Origin: Paracidobacterium acidisoli
GTDB lineage: Bacteria > Acidobacteriota > Terriglobia > Terriglobales > Acidobacteriaceae
Length of the DNA: 64,000 nt
Assembly: GCF_003428625.2 (NCBI RefSeq)
Contig: NZ_QVQT02000004.1
Span: 186,001 to 250,000 of the forward strand
Direction of reading: 5' to 3'
Shown: positions 15,440 to 25,043 of the stretch, in pieces
Layout of the letters: the number at the start of each line of letters is the position of its first letter
Position numbering within the stretch: the first letter of the stretch is position 1
Translations under genes and position numbers: made by a program
Notes under the pieces: generated by a model
The model's input: only the letters and a program-made list of their open reading frames with translations
What the model was told of the DNA's origin: nothing
Databases searched by the model: none

Positions 15440-16261
15440 CTACTTCATCACAATGCCGCCCTGCGATTTGCTGTTAGCCTTCTCTTCCGCTTCCTTGCGG
15501 ACGCCCATAGCCTTCTCGCGCCACTCGTCGGCCTTGGCAATATCGGCCTTGCGCGCCGCATCGTCTCCGCACTCAATCTCCGCTTTACGGCGGTACATGA
15601 GGTTGAGATACGCCATCGCGTCTTCGTAGTTCGGCCGAATCTGAATCGCCTGGTTCAGATAAGTGAAGCCATCATCGATCAGCGGGCTGTTCTGCGTCGC
15701 AAGATCCTTGCAATCCTTCACCGGCAGCTTGGCATTGCCTACTCCATCCACCTGCTGGTTGGCGCCTGTAATCACCTTCGTGGCATTGCGGAGCGCCTTG
15801 CCGAAGTCGATCACGCCAATGGTGTATGCAGCCTCGGCATCCTGCGGATCAGCCTGCAGCACCTTCATCTGCCACTGCTTCGCGTCATCGAATTTATCGA
15901 TGTCATAGTACAGAGCGGCGATGCCCTTCAGGCTGCCCGGATCGTTCGGATGGTCCTGAAGCACCTGCTGATAGGTATTGATCGCCATCTGCGCAGTCTT
16001 CAGGTTGTCTGGGCTGGTATTGTCCGGAGTCACCTGCTGCATGTAAGCCGTGGCAAGATACAGCCGGGTCATCGGATAGGTTGGATCGAGATTCACTGCC
16101 TTCTGGAAGTGGCCGATAGCCTCTTCATACTTGGCCGCCTTATAGGCCTGAACACCCTTATTGAGCTGATCCCGGGCTTCAAGGCGCTTGCACCCGGCCA
16201 TAGACGCCACCAATGCGATCGTGGCGGCTGCCAGCACCGGTACACGTGCGATTCGATTCAT
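15440..16261 (-). CDS. Tetratricopeptide-repeat lipoprotein
   Basis: The 273-residue protein starts with a lipoprotein signal ending ASMAGC (lipidated C24). The body holds at least four TPR-like helices, for example KAAKYEEAIGHFQKAVNLDP, YPMTRLYLATAYMQ and DAKQWQMKVLQADPQDAEA, so it is likely a protein-protein scaffold at the envelope. The ATG at 16261 has GGAGAAGGAAG upstream; an in-frame ATG at 16315 lacks such support. It is the last gene of the tonB-exbB-exbD-exbD run, 165 bases after the second exbD. A role in TonB- or Tol-type energy transduction is suggested only by position. Confidence 0.87.
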   Translation of the reverse strand: MNRIARVPVLAAATIALVASMAGCKRLEARDQLNKGVQAYKAAKYEEAIGHFQKAVNLDPTYPMTRLYLATAYMQQVTPDNTSPDNLKTAQMAINTYQQVLQDHPNDPGSLKGIAALYYDIDKFDDAKQWQMKVLQADPQDAEAAYTIGVIDFGKALRNATKVITGANQQVDGVGNAKLPVKDCKDLATQNSPLIDDGFTYLNQAIQIRPNYEDAMAYLNLMYRRKAEIECGDDAARKADIAKADEWREKAMGVRKEAEEKANSKSQGGIVMK

Positions 16262-16426
16262 TCTGTCTTCCTTCTCCTTCAGGCCGCCTGCCTGAGATGG
16301 CATCTGCAGTTTCAAAAACTATCGTGCGGCAATTGTATTCTGAACATCGTTCGCGAGCGTCTGCCGCACAACCGGGGAAACACAAAATCAGTCGTCAGGC
16401 GGCTTGCCGGAGCGTCGCCGCAGGAT

Positions 16427-16861
16427 CTACTGGCCGGCTTCGATCTTCGGCGTAATCAGACCGATATGATCCACACCAACCGCATGGCCAATATCGATCA
16501 CCTCGGCAACCGACTCGAAGTTCAGATTCGGATCGCCCTTGACGAACATGACCTTCTCAGCACGCGCCGAATAAATCGCATTCAGCTTGTCCTCAAGCTG
16601 GTTCTTGGCCACATCGTCCTGATTGATCTTGTAAGTTGGATTTCCGTTGCCGGTACCGAAAATCTGCACGACGATGGTGCGGTCATTCGGCTGCTGCTGA
16701 TTCGGATTCTTCGGCGGCTGCGGCACAAGAGCATCGAGCCCGTGCGGCGTAACCGGCACGATCACCATGAAGATGATCAGCAGCACCAGCAGCACATCGA
16801 TCAGCGGCGTCACATTGGGTTCGGAATTCAGTCCGCCCGAACCGCCCAAACTCATTGCCAT
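16427..16861 (-). CDS. exbD: ExbD/TolR-family biopolymer transport protein (second copy)
   Basis: ExbD works with ExbB as a proton-driven motor in the inner membrane that powers TonB. The 144-residue protein has the N-terminal NVTPLIDVLLVLLIIFMVIVP helix with the conserved membrane aspartate (D22) and a periplasmic domain ending VGVDHIGLITPK. It differs from the neighbouring copy in its Pro/Asn/Gln-rich linker (PQPPKNPNQQQPND), so the two are paralogs rather than recent duplicates. The ATG at 16861 is the family start. Confidence 0.93.
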   Translation of the reverse strand: MAMSLGGSGGLNSEPNVTPLIDVLLVLLIIFMVIVPVTPHGLDALVPQPPKNPNQQQPNDRTIVVQIFGTGNGNPTYKINQDDVAKNQLEDKLNAIYSARAEKVMFVKGDPNLNFESVAEVIDIGHAVGVDHIGLITPKIEAGQ

Positions 16862-17011
16862 ACGTCAGTTCCTCATTTCTCCGAAGTGGAGACCTCTGTC
16901 AGATTATGCTGCCCGCATCTTCCGGAACCCGGCTCGAAATCGCTTCCTGCCGGTGGACGCTGCATGGACGGCCCGCGCCCTTCGCAGCTGTAATCCCGGA
17001 AGATCCTTCCA

Positions 17012-17464
17012 CTATTCTCCGCTGGTGCCGGACATATTCAGCGCATTCGAGCGCTGCTCTGTCAGCAGACCGACTTCCTCGACGCCGGCGGTACGCACCG
17101 CGTCGATGGCATCTTCCACAGTGCCGTAATGCGCACGCGCATCTGCGCGGAAGTATACGATCTTGTTCGTCTTGTTCTCCAGCATGTCGTGAACCTGCGA
17201 GCCAAGCTGGTCAATCGACGTCTGGTTCTGCCCCAGATACACTTTGCTGTCGCGGGTGATCGCCACCGTAACTGAATCTTCCTTGTTGGCATCGTCCATC
17301 GGCGTAGCGGTATTTGTCTGCGCCAGATCGACGTTCACCTTGTTGTTCAGCATCGGGGTGATGACCATGAAAATAATCAGCAGCACCAGCATCACGTCCA
17401 CCATAGGGGTCACGTTGATGTTGGAATTAACCTTGCTGCCTTCGTCTCTGACAACCATTGACAT
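17012..17464 (-). CDS. exbD: ExbD/TolR-family biopolymer transport protein (first copy)
   Basis: This 150-residue ExbD has the characteristic NVTPMVDVMLVLLIIFMVITP helix with the proton-path aspartate (D23), then a periplasmic domain containing YFRADARAHYGTVEDAIDAVR, the usual C-terminal fold of ExbD. It follows exbB after about 120 bases and precedes the second exbD after 150 bases, all on the minus strand. Two ExbD paralogs beside one ExbB may let the motor form mixed assemblies; that is inference. Confidence 0.94.
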   Translation of the reverse strand: MSMVVRDEGSKVNSNINVTPMVDVMLVLLIIFMVITPMLNNKVNVDLAQTNTATPMDDANKEDSVTVAITRDSKVYLGQNQTSIDQLGSQVHDMLENKTNKIVYFRADARAHYGTVEDAIDAVRTAGVEEVGLLTEQRSNALNMSGTSGE

Positions 17465-17584
17465 TTGTATGCTCCGTCTTTCGGGCTCTTCTCTGAATCA
17501 CAGCGAAATCAGTTGCCGGGGGAGGCAGAGTCCCCACTCAGCCACCCCGGCCAGGATTCCCGCTGTCTCGAACAAAGACCGTGG

Positions 17585-18325
17585 TTAGCGACGGCCCTGC
17601 TTGAGGAAGTAATCGATCAGCTCGCTGGACGAGTTGTCCATCTCGACGTCGAAGGCTTCCACTTTATTGGTGAAGTAGTTGAAGGTCCACACCGCCGGCA
17701 CGGCCACCAGCAGACCGAAAGCCGTCGTAACCAGAGCTTCCGAGATACCGCCCGCCACAGCGCCGATACCAGGAGTCTTCTGCGTCGCGATCTCCTGGAA
17801 GGCCTTAAGGATACCGGCGACCGTTCCGAACAGTCCGACGAAGGGAGCCGTGGAGCCGATCGTGGCCAGACCGCCCAGACCGCGCTTCAGCTTCGCATGC
17901 ACGATCGCTTCGGCACGCTCAAGAGCGCGCTTCGAAGACTCGATCTGCTCCGGCGTCACAGCGCCGCCGCTGCCGTAGTTGCGGAACTCCTGCAGACCGG
18001 CCGTAACCACCTCGGCCAGGTGCGACTTCTTGTTGCGATCCGCAACCTTGACCGCTTCGTCCAGCTTGCCTTCCTTCAGGGCGCCGGCGACGCGGGGAGC
18101 AAACTCACGCGACTGCTTACGGGCCGCTCCGAAATAGAGCCAGCGGTCGATAATCACGGCCAGAGACCAGATCGACATGATGAACAGAATGAACACGACG
18201 CCGCGGGCCAGCCAGCCCATGTTGTTCCACAGATCAATGGGGCTGAAACCCACCTGCGTATTGTCCTGGAAAAAGCCGAGGGCCGCGGGGTTTGAAACGA
18301 GTTGACTGAGATGAGCGAGAATCAC
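17585..18325 (-). CDS. exbB: ExbB/TolQ/MotA-family proton channel protein
   Basis: ExbB forms the pentameric inner-membrane channel around ExbD. The 246-residue protein has a membrane segment near residues 38-60 (GWLARGVVFILFIMSIWSLA), a long cytoplasmic part with RALERAEAIVHAKLKRGLGGLATIGSTAPFVGLFGTV, and paired C-terminal helices with ALVTTAFGLLVAVPAVWTFNYF, all standard for the family. The start is a GTG at 18325, strongly supported by AGGAGGAAG eight bases away. It lies between tonB and exbD in one likely operon. Confidence 0.95.
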   Translation of the reverse strand: MILAHLSQLVSNPAALGFFQDNTQVGFSPIDLWNNMGWLARGVVFILFIMSIWSLAVIIDRWLYFGAARKQSREFAPRVAGALKEGKLDEAVKVADRNKKSHLAEVVTAGLQEFRNYGSGGAVTPEQIESSKRALERAEAIVHAKLKRGLGGLATIGSTAPFVGLFGTVAGILKAFQEIATQKTPGIGAVAGGISEALVTTAFGLLVAVPAVWTFNYFTNKVEAFDVEMDNSSSELIDYFLKQGRR

Positions 18326-18426
18326 TGAATCTTCCTCCTGGGGAGTTGCTTCTGGTAAGTACCGGTATTGGTGCTGTTGGAATGCCTCGCCGGGTTAATC
18401 CCGGCGAGACCGGAAATGACTGCCGA

Positions 18427-19158
<732 letters not shown>

Positions 19159-19455
19159 GGCCTACCTCGAACCCTCCAAAACGTTGTTACCACCTTTAGA
19201 CACCGTCACAGCCCCGTTTTGTTCCCGGCTGTTCCGGACAAAATTCACATTCGCCCCGGCGCAACAAATATTTCACCTCGCCGTCCTGCGTCGACACGGC
19301 TGCCTGCGACAGCCCTGTTCCATTTGCAGATTGTTCGGCGAAATTTCGACACTGCATTCCAGACAAAAAGCCGAGTTCTGCTTTGATAACACATCCGGCA
19401 TACGATGGGAAACCCGGCAAAGGAATCTGATGCTGAAAATCTCTTCCGTGGAAAC
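19159..19455. other. Gene-free stretch upstream of tonB
   Basis: About 300 bases between the secF terminator and the tonB start. It should carry the tonB promoter on the minus strand, but I see no convincing -35/-10 pair. No reading frame here resembles a known protein. Confidence 0.5.
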
Positions 19456-19492
19456 AAAAACAGGAAAAGCGAAAGCCGCTTTTCCTGTTTTT
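19456..19492 (-). terminator. Strong rho-independent terminator of the secDF operon
   Basis: A perfect 15-bp inverted repeat (AAAAACAGGAAAAGC / GCTTTTCCTGTTTTT) with a 7-base loop lies 26 bases after the secF stop codon. On the minus strand the stem is followed by TTTTTG, a classic terminator. Confidence 0.92.
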
Positions 19493-19517
19493 GCATGTAT
19501 CTGCCTGAGCTTTCGCC

Positions 19518-20735
19518 TCAGGCTCTTGCCTTCTTTGCCGCAGGCAGCGTGGCGCGGCGTCCGCGCCCCGCACGCCAGTCCTGATACGCCACCAGCATCG
19601 GTGCAGCAACCGCGATCGACGAGTAGGTTCCGATAAGGATGCCGATTACCAGCGCAAACGAAAAGCCATGAAGTACTTCGCCGCCAAACACATACAGCGA
19701 AAGCACGGTCAGGAAGGTCAGACCGGAGGTCAGCACCGTTCGGCTCAGCGTCTGGTTGATGCTGCGGTTCACAAGGTCCGTAAGCGGCTCGCGTCGTGTC
19801 ATACGCAGATTCTCGCGAATGCGGTCGAAGACCACGATCGTATCGTTCATCGAGTAGCCGATCAGCGTCAGGATCGCCGCAATCACCGTCAGCGAAATCT
19901 CCTGATTCGTAAGGCTGAATGCGCCGATGGTAATCAGCGTGTCGTGAAATACGGCAACGACCGCGGCCACGCCGTAAATCAGTTCAAATCGGAACCAGAG
20001 ATAGATCAGCATGCCTGCCAGCGAATACAGCGTCGCATACAGCGCCTGCATCTTCAGCTGATTGCCCACCTGCGGTCCCACAATCTCCACGTTGCGGATG
20101 GCAAAGCCGGAAAGGTATCCGTCCTGCTTCAGCTCGCTGACCACCGCGGCATCGGCCACGCTGCTCAGACCGTCGATCGAATCGATCAGACCGCCGTGCG
20201 TCACATCGCGATAGTTCTGGATCGCCGCCGCCTGCTGTTCATAGTGCGTCTGCGCATTCTGGCTGTCGGCGCCTCCAAGATGCTCAGGGTCCTTCTGCTC
20301 CAGCCACGCCGACAGAGACCCTCGCCCGGCATTATCGAGATCGATCTTCCCGGCATCCTCCGGGCCCGCCTTCGAATAATTCGTCGTCAGCGTCTTCACG
20401 ATGGCTGCGCGGCCCCGGTCGAGCGACGCCTCGCTGGTCTGCTTCTGCGCCAGCGTGATGTACACCTCGTTGTTCGACTCCGCCGTGTTGGCGATGCTCT
20501 GGATGCGCACATCGCCCAGTCCCGCCTTACTGGCTGCCTCGCGGATCTTGTCCGTATCCGGCTTCTGGCCGAACTTGACGCGCACCACCGTGCCGCCCGT
20601 GAAATCGACATCCAGCGGCAGATGATGCCAGAAGAGCAGCGACAGGAGGCCTGACACGCTGAAAATCAGAGAAAACCCGAGGAAGTACCATTTCTTCCCC
20701 AGCCAGTCGATCTTTACGTCATGAAACAGTTCCAC
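19518..20735 (-). CDS. secF: Protein translocase subunit SecF
   Basis: SecF pairs with SecD to drive late steps of Sec-dependent export using the proton motive force. The 405-residue protein has the SecF opening (FLGFSLIFSVSGLLSLLFW, DVDFTGGTVVRVKF), a periplasmic domain, and five more helices including FHDTLITIGAFSL, LTLIGYSMNDTIVVFDRIREN and LTVLSLYVFGGEVL. The periplasmic insert of roughly 180 residues is longer than in Escherichia coli SecF. The start is a GTG at 20735 with GAGG upstream. It follows secD after an unusual repeat-containing spacer and is closed by a strong terminator. Confidence 0.96.
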   Translation of the reverse strand: MELFHDVKIDWLGKKWYFLGFSLIFSVSGLLSLLFWHHLPLDVDFTGGTVVRVKFGQKPDTDKIREAASKAGLGDVRIQSIANTAESNNEVYITLAQKQTSEASLDRGRAAIVKTLTTNYSKAGPEDAGKIDLDNAGRGSLSAWLEQKDPEHLGGADSQNAQTHYEQQAAAIQNYRDVTHGGLIDSIDGLSSVADAAVVSELKQDGYLSGFAIRNVEIVGPQVGNQLKMQALYATLYSLAGMLIYLWFRFELIYGVAAVVAVFHDTLITIGAFSLTNQEISLTVIAAILTLIGYSMNDTIVVFDRIRENLRMTRREPLTDLVNRSINQTLSRTVLTSGLTFLTVLSLYVFGGEVLHGFSFALVIGILIGTYSSIAVAAPMLVAYQDWRAGRGRRATLPAAKKARA

Positions 20736-20756
20736 AGCGTCAGTCCCTCAAGTCCT

Positions 20757-20863
20757 GCTCCCGCAACTCGCGACCAGCGGGAGCGGTTCGCATTTGCGCC
20801 GGAGGCGCGTACGCCCGAACGGCAGGTTCCGCCGAAGGCGCGGCTGCCTGAACGGCCGGTTCC
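20757..20863. repeat. secD-secF spacer: hairpin plus tandem 33-bp repeat
   Basis: GCTCCCGC (20757-20764) pairs perfectly with GCGGGAGC (20777-20784). Next come two adjacent 33-base copies, 20798-20830 and 20831-20863, alike at roughly four of five positions (both contain GCCGRAGGCGCG and end GGTTCC). The second copy touches the secD stop codon. SecD and secF are usually close-packed, so this 127-base spacer is unusual. Confidence 0.8.
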
Positions 20864-22485
20864 TAAATCGAAATCGCCTCGCCCCGCTGCTTGCGGTTCA
20901 GGTTCGCGTCGAAGATCACACGCGACACAAACACCGCGGTAAACAGGTTCGCCGCCAGACCAAAGACCAGCGTTACAGCGAATCCGCGCACCGGACCGGT
21001 TCCGAAGATGAACAGAATCGCCGCCGAGACCATCGTCGTCACGTGCGTATCCAGAATCGTCGTCCATGCGTGCGCAAATCCCTGATCGACCGCGGCCGCC
21101 GGAGTCTTCCCTGCGCGCAGCTCTTCCCGGATGCGCTCAAAAATCAGCACATTCGAGTCGACGCCCATACCAATGGTCAGAATCACGCCCGCTATGCCTG
21201 GCAGCGTCAGCACAGATTCCGTATAGCCCATGAACCCCAGCAGAATCACCAGGTTCAGGAAAAGCGCCAGATCGGCGTTAATGCCCGCGCCTCGGTAATA
21301 CACCAGCATGAAGATCATCACGGCCAGCATGCCGACCACCGACGCCATCACGCCCTGCCGGATCGAATCCGCGCCCAGCGACGGCCCGACCGTGCTCTCC
21401 TGCAGGTACCGGATCGAGGCCGGAAGCGCGCCCGTCCGCAGCAGCATCGAAAGGTCCTTCGCCGCCTGGGCCGAGATGCCTCCGCCCGAGATCGTTCCCG
21501 TATCGCGAATCTGGTCGCGGATATCGGCGACCTCGCGAACCTTGTTGTCCAGCACAATCGCCAGTGGCTTGCCCTTGTTGGCCAGCGTGAACTGCCCGAA
21601 GTGGTCGCCCGCGGCACTGGTCAGATAGAAGACCACCTGCGGCTCGTTCGTATCCGGATTCGTGCCCGGCTGCGCGTCGCGGATATCGGTTCCCGCCACG
21701 GCCGGAATGCGCGTCAGCTCATACCACGCTGAGCCGCTGTCCGAGCTCGATGCCCCCGGAACGCTCGGCAGCAGCACGGAGTCGTAAGGAACCGTGCCGC
21801 CAATCGCCTGCAGCGCCGTCTGCTGGTCAGGCCACGGGCCTCCGGTCACCAGATGGATCTCGAGGCGGGCCGTCGACTGAATCACTTCCTTTACGCGCGC
21901 CGGATCGTCCACACCCGGCAGCTCCACCAGGATCTGATCGCTGCCCAGGTTGTACTCCTGAATCACCGGCTCGCTCACACCCAGCGAGTCCACGCGGGTG
22001 CGAATCACCTCGATCGCCTGCTCGAGCGCGTGCTGCTTCATCTCCGCTTCGACCGACGGCTTCATCGTCAGCGTCAGCGCGCCGTCCGCGGCCGAGCCGA
22101 TATCGTACTGGCTGCCGTACCGCGAGCTCAGCACCTCGCGCGCATCGCCCACGTGATCCGTCGAAACGCCCGAAATCTGGATATAATCCGGCCGCCCCTT
22201 CGGATCGGGCTTGATCACCGTTGCGCCGGCGACGCTGTTCTGCTGCAGATCGGTCTGAATCCGGGCAGCGTCGCTGTCCGTGTTCGCCCCCACGGCCTCA
22301 TCCACCATGACCTGCAGAATCAGGTGGGTTCCACCCTTCAGGTCCAGGCCAAGATGAATCCGGCTCAGCAGCGACTCCTTCAGAGCGCTGCCGCTGAATC
22401 CCTTCGGAATACCAATGATTCCGATGATGAAGACGAGGAGTACGGCGAAGATCGTGATCGTTTTAGTGGTGAGATTCTTACGCAT
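20863..22485 (-). CDS. secD: Protein translocase subunit SecD
   Basis: SecD is the larger partner of SecF in the accessory Sec translocase complex. The 540-residue protein shows the N-terminal helix, HLGLDLKGGTHLILQVMVD, a P1 periplasmic region with RVDSLGVSEPVIQ and QILVELPGVDDP, and the C-terminal six-helix half with GIAGVILTIGMGVDSNVLIFERIREELRAG split across conserved turns. Length and order are standard. It follows yajC after 27 bases on the minus strand, forming the usual yajC-secD-secF operon. Confidence 0.97.
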   Translation of the reverse strand: MRKNLTTKTITIFAVLLVFIIGIIGIPKGFSGSALKESLLSRIHLGLDLKGGTHLILQVMVDEAVGANTDSDAARIQTDLQQNSVAGATVIKPDPKGRPDYIQISGVSTDHVGDAREVLSSRYGSQYDIGSAADGALTLTMKPSVEAEMKQHALEQAIEVIRTRVDSLGVSEPVIQEYNLGSDQILVELPGVDDPARVKEVIQSTARLEIHLVTGGPWPDQQTALQAIGGTVPYDSVLLPSVPGASSSDSGSAWYELTRIPAVAGTDIRDAQPGTNPDTNEPQVVFYLTSAAGDHFGQFTLANKGKPLAIVLDNKVREVADIRDQIRDTGTISGGGISAQAAKDLSMLLRTGALPASIRYLQESTVGPSLGADSIRQGVMASVVGMLAVMIFMLVYYRGAGINADLALFLNLVILLGFMGYTESVLTLPGIAGVILTIGMGVDSNVLIFERIREELRAGKTPAAAVDQGFAHAWTTILDTHVTTMVSAAILFIFGTGPVRGFAVTLVFGLAANLFTAVFVSRVIFDANLNRKQRGEAISI

Positions 22486-22512
22486 GGAATTCGTGTCCGG
22501 CTGGAGGGCCCC

Positions 22513-22824
22513 TTACTTCGCCTCGTCCTGGGTAACGGAAGCAATGGCCGTTTTGATCACTTCCAGCTTCAGATTGTCGGGGGGAACACGCAGCTGAATC
22601 GCGTCCTCTTTAATGGAGAGAATCACGCCGCGGATGCCGCCGGTCGTCGTTACCCGGTCACCCGGCTTCAGATTGCTCAGCATCTGCTGCCAGTTCTGCT
22701 GCTTCTTCTGATTCGGCCGAATCAGAAGAAAATAGAAGACCACGATAATCAGGAGGAAAGGAAGTAACTGCATCATTCCGGGCGGAATGGCTGCGGCGGC
22801 CAGCAAAGTCGTAGACGTCAACAC
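22513..22824 (-). CDS. yajC: Preprotein translocase accessory subunit YajC
   Basis: YajC is a small single-span membrane protein that associates with SecDF. The 103-residue protein has one hydrophobic helix followed by FLLIRPNQKK and the SH3-like stretch LKPGDRVTTTGGIRGVI, the family's signature. The probable start is GTG at 22824. It is the first gene of the secDF operon. In many bacteria tgt lies directly upstream; here tgt is about 4.1 kb away. Confidence 0.95.
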   Translation of the reverse strand: MLTSTTLLAAAAIPPGMMQLLPFLLIIVVFYFLLIRPNQKKQQNWQQMLSNLKPGDRVTTTGGIRGVILSIKEDAIQLRVPPDNLKLEVIKTAIASVTQDEAK

Positions 22825-23225
22825 ACAGTCCTTTTGGCCGGATCAGCCTCGGCCGTCCAGCCGCAAACGTTATTTCTCTCCGCGGAAGGTCCCTGTCGCC
22901 GGTTCGGCCGCGTTTCCGCATACCTTCACATCCGGCATGCTGCAAACAGCTCCAGCTGCTTCCTGGGGATGGCCCGCCCTTCAGTCCCGTCTCACCATCC
23001 CGGGCACATACACACGACAGCGGAGTGCCGGAAGAGAGGCCTGCCTCTAAGAATCACGTACCACGCCCCCACTGTCAAGAGATGCGACCAGAGGTCCATC
23101 TCATGATGGCCATTCAATATCTCAAATTCCGCCGAGTCTGCCATGAAGGCGCTTCGACACCATGTCGAGGAGTACCATCCGCGAGCGAGGACTTTAGCCA
23201 GGCTGCTCGTGGAGCGTTAGGGAAG
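22825..23225. other. Gene-free region between fic and yajC
   Basis: Four hundred bases with no recognisable coding sequence, RNA gene or clear repeat. It must contain the yajC-secDF promoter (minus strand) unless transcription comes through from fic. I could not identify promoter boxes with confidence. Confidence 0.4.
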
Positions 23226-24386
23226 CTATGAAAGAGTAGTGAATTCCAGCTGCCCCGTCTCCGGGACAAACGGGTCGGGAATCGGTCTCAGGTATTCTCC
23301 CCTCAGTCGGTCAAACACAGCCTTGATTTGGAGAGCCCCACTGTACAAACGACCTCGGCGCTCGCCGGTAGGAATGAGAAGACCTGAATCGACGGCTGCT
23401 TTAAGGTCTCGGCTGGCCATTATGTCGTTCAACTCTGCCAGGTTACGGTAGCTGGCATTTCTAACTCGATAACCGATTGCGGCATCGCAAATAGCGTAAA
23501 GCAGACGCTCAGGAAGACCTCGCGCCTTTACTACCTGCTCCATCTCTTGCCACAACAAATCCATCACCTTTGTTCTGTTAAGCAGAGTCAGTGCTTGACG
23601 ATAGTGAGCAGTCAGGTTAAACCGAATCCAGTCTCGTGTAGTACTTTGTGGATGCCAGGAACCTGCGCCAGTCTTCGCCAGCACATCGTAGTAAGCTTGG
23701 GTATTTCGACCCAGGTACTCCTCAATCGAAGAGAATTCTGACTCCAGAATTCCCTCACGCGCCAGTACGAGAGTCTGCAGACAACGTGCCATGCGGCCAT
23801 TCCCATCTGAAAAAGGGTGAATCATCACCAAATTGAGATGGGCCATCGCTCCTTTGATCAGAGCATGGGAGCGCTCCTCGTCTTCGTTGAGAAATTCGAC
23901 CAGCTCCTCAATCAATCCAGCCACCATCTCCACATCCGGGCCTTCATAGACAATCTCGCCGCTCGCCTCTTCGCGAACATAAATCGTGCCCGGTCGCCAA
24001 TTTCCGGGGTTCTTTGAGAGATCATGCTGAAGCATCATGAAGTGCAGACTGCGAATGAATCCTTCGCTATAGATAAAATTCTTATCTTTCGCCAATTGAA
24101 GAACAAAAGTCATGGCAGTGCGGTATCCAGTCACCGCGAGCCACGCCTCCCGTTTCGCGTCCAATGGCTCCTCTCCCTCGGCGGCGGCTATGGCGTCTTC
24201 GGCTGTTACGTTGTATCCCTCGATACTGTTTGAACCTCTGATAGCGCGAGCAAATGTGTTGCGCCGAAGAAGCCCCGTCCATCGCCGGGGAGTGGCAAGG
24301 TTGTGCCGTAATCGATTTCTCGCTTCATCGATCCGAACGATGACCTGGGATTCAGGTTCGCCGATCTCTGCACTCTTGAACAGCAT
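23226..24386 (-). CDS. Fic-domain protein (class II inhibitory motif, winged-helix-like C-terminus)
   Basis: Fic enzymes usually transfer AMP from ATP to a hydroxyl on a target protein. The active-site motif HPFSDGNGRMAR (residues 190-201) is complete, and an N-terminal S-N-S-I-E-G (52-57) fits the [S/T]-x3-E-[G/N] auto-inhibitory helix of class II Fic proteins, so activity is probably self-restrained. The last 100 residues (NLAELNDIMASRDLKAAVDSG) look like a winged helix that could bind DNA. I chose the ATG at 24386; a TTG at 24422 would add 12 residues. The gene is visibly more A+T-rich than its neighbours, which suggests horizontal acquisition. No antitoxin partner is adjacent. Confidence 0.9.
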   Translation of the reverse strand: MLFKSAEIGEPESQVIVRIDEARNRLRHNLATPRRWTGLLRRNTFARAIRGSNSIEGYNVTAEDAIAAAEGEEPLDAKREAWLAVTGYRTAMTFVLQLAKDKNFIYSEGFIRSLHFMMLQHDLSKNPGNWRPGTIYVREEASGEIVYEGPDVEMVAGLIEELVEFLNEDEERSHALIKGAMAHLNLVMIHPFSDGNGRMARCLQTLVLAREGILESEFSSIEEYLGRNTQAYYDVLAKTGAGSWHPQSTTRDWIRFNLTAHYRQALTLLNRTKVMDLLWQEMEQVVKARGLPERLLYAICDAAIGYRVRNASYRNLAELNDIMASRDLKAAVDSGLLIPTGERRGRLYSGALQIKAVFDRLRGEYLRPIPDPFVPETGQLEFTTLS

Positions 24387-24530
24387 CAGCCAAAGATACC
24401 AAGGCTTCAAAATAAAGTACAATACTAATTAACTATAGGCAAATAATATTGCACTATTGCTCACGGCAAGTGTGCGAAGGGAGTAGGCACACGCCTCCGG
24501 GAAAACACAATCAGAATCCCCCCTACTCTC

Positions 24531-25043
24531 TCACGCCACAATCTGTATCCGCGAACAGCTCGTCGCATACCCGAGAGCCCGCTTCAGCGTCGGAAACGTC
24601 CCAGCGCTCGTAATGGCCAGAGCCAGTGTAATCAGCCCCTCGTCGCCGTAGCGCTCGCGCATCGTCTCCCGCAGCTCCGCGTTGTCGATCCGGTTCGCCT
24701 GTTCCGCAGCAAAGCGGTAAACATCCCGCAGCAGCTCCGGCAGTGCCTGCAGCCGTCCCGCCAGCAGATCGCGAATCAGCTCCGTGCGCACGCCGTCGCG
24801 CTTCGCAAAGTTCACCGTGATCTGCAGGCAGCTTCCGCAGTCTTCCTGCCGGTAGGCCGCAATCTTGGCCGTGTAATACACCTCGGCCTCCAGCGGCCCG
24901 TGAAACCGGGAAATCCCCTGCAGGCCGCTGTACGCCCGCAGCGCCTTCATCGAATGCTTCGCTATAAACCGCGTCTCATCGATCGGTACCCCCAGAAACT
25001 TCTCCGCCTTGTCCAGACGTCTCCTCACCAGCCAGTTCATCAT
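24531..25043 (-). CDS. Carboxymuconolactone decarboxylase/AhpD-like protein
   Basis: The 170-residue all-helical protein contains EDCGSCLQ with C69-x-x-C72, the redox pair of AhpD-like alkylhydroperoxidase folds; the histidine that usually follows (CxxCxxxH) is not at the expected place, so peroxidase activity is uncertain. The start ATG overlaps the stop of the upstream sigma-factor gene in ATGA, implying translational coupling. Genes of this type are often found beside SigJ-like ECF sigma factors, where they may be part of an oxidant response; that is inferred from family context. Confidence 0.82.
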   Translation of the reverse strand: MMNWLVRRRLDKAEKFLGVPIDETRFIAKHSMKALRAYSGLQGISRFHGPLEAEVYYTAKIAAYRQEDCGSCLQITVNFAKRDGVRTELIRDLLAGRLQALPELLRDVYRFAAEQANRIDNAELRETMRERYGDEGLITLALAITSAGTFPTLKRALGYATSCSRIQIVA

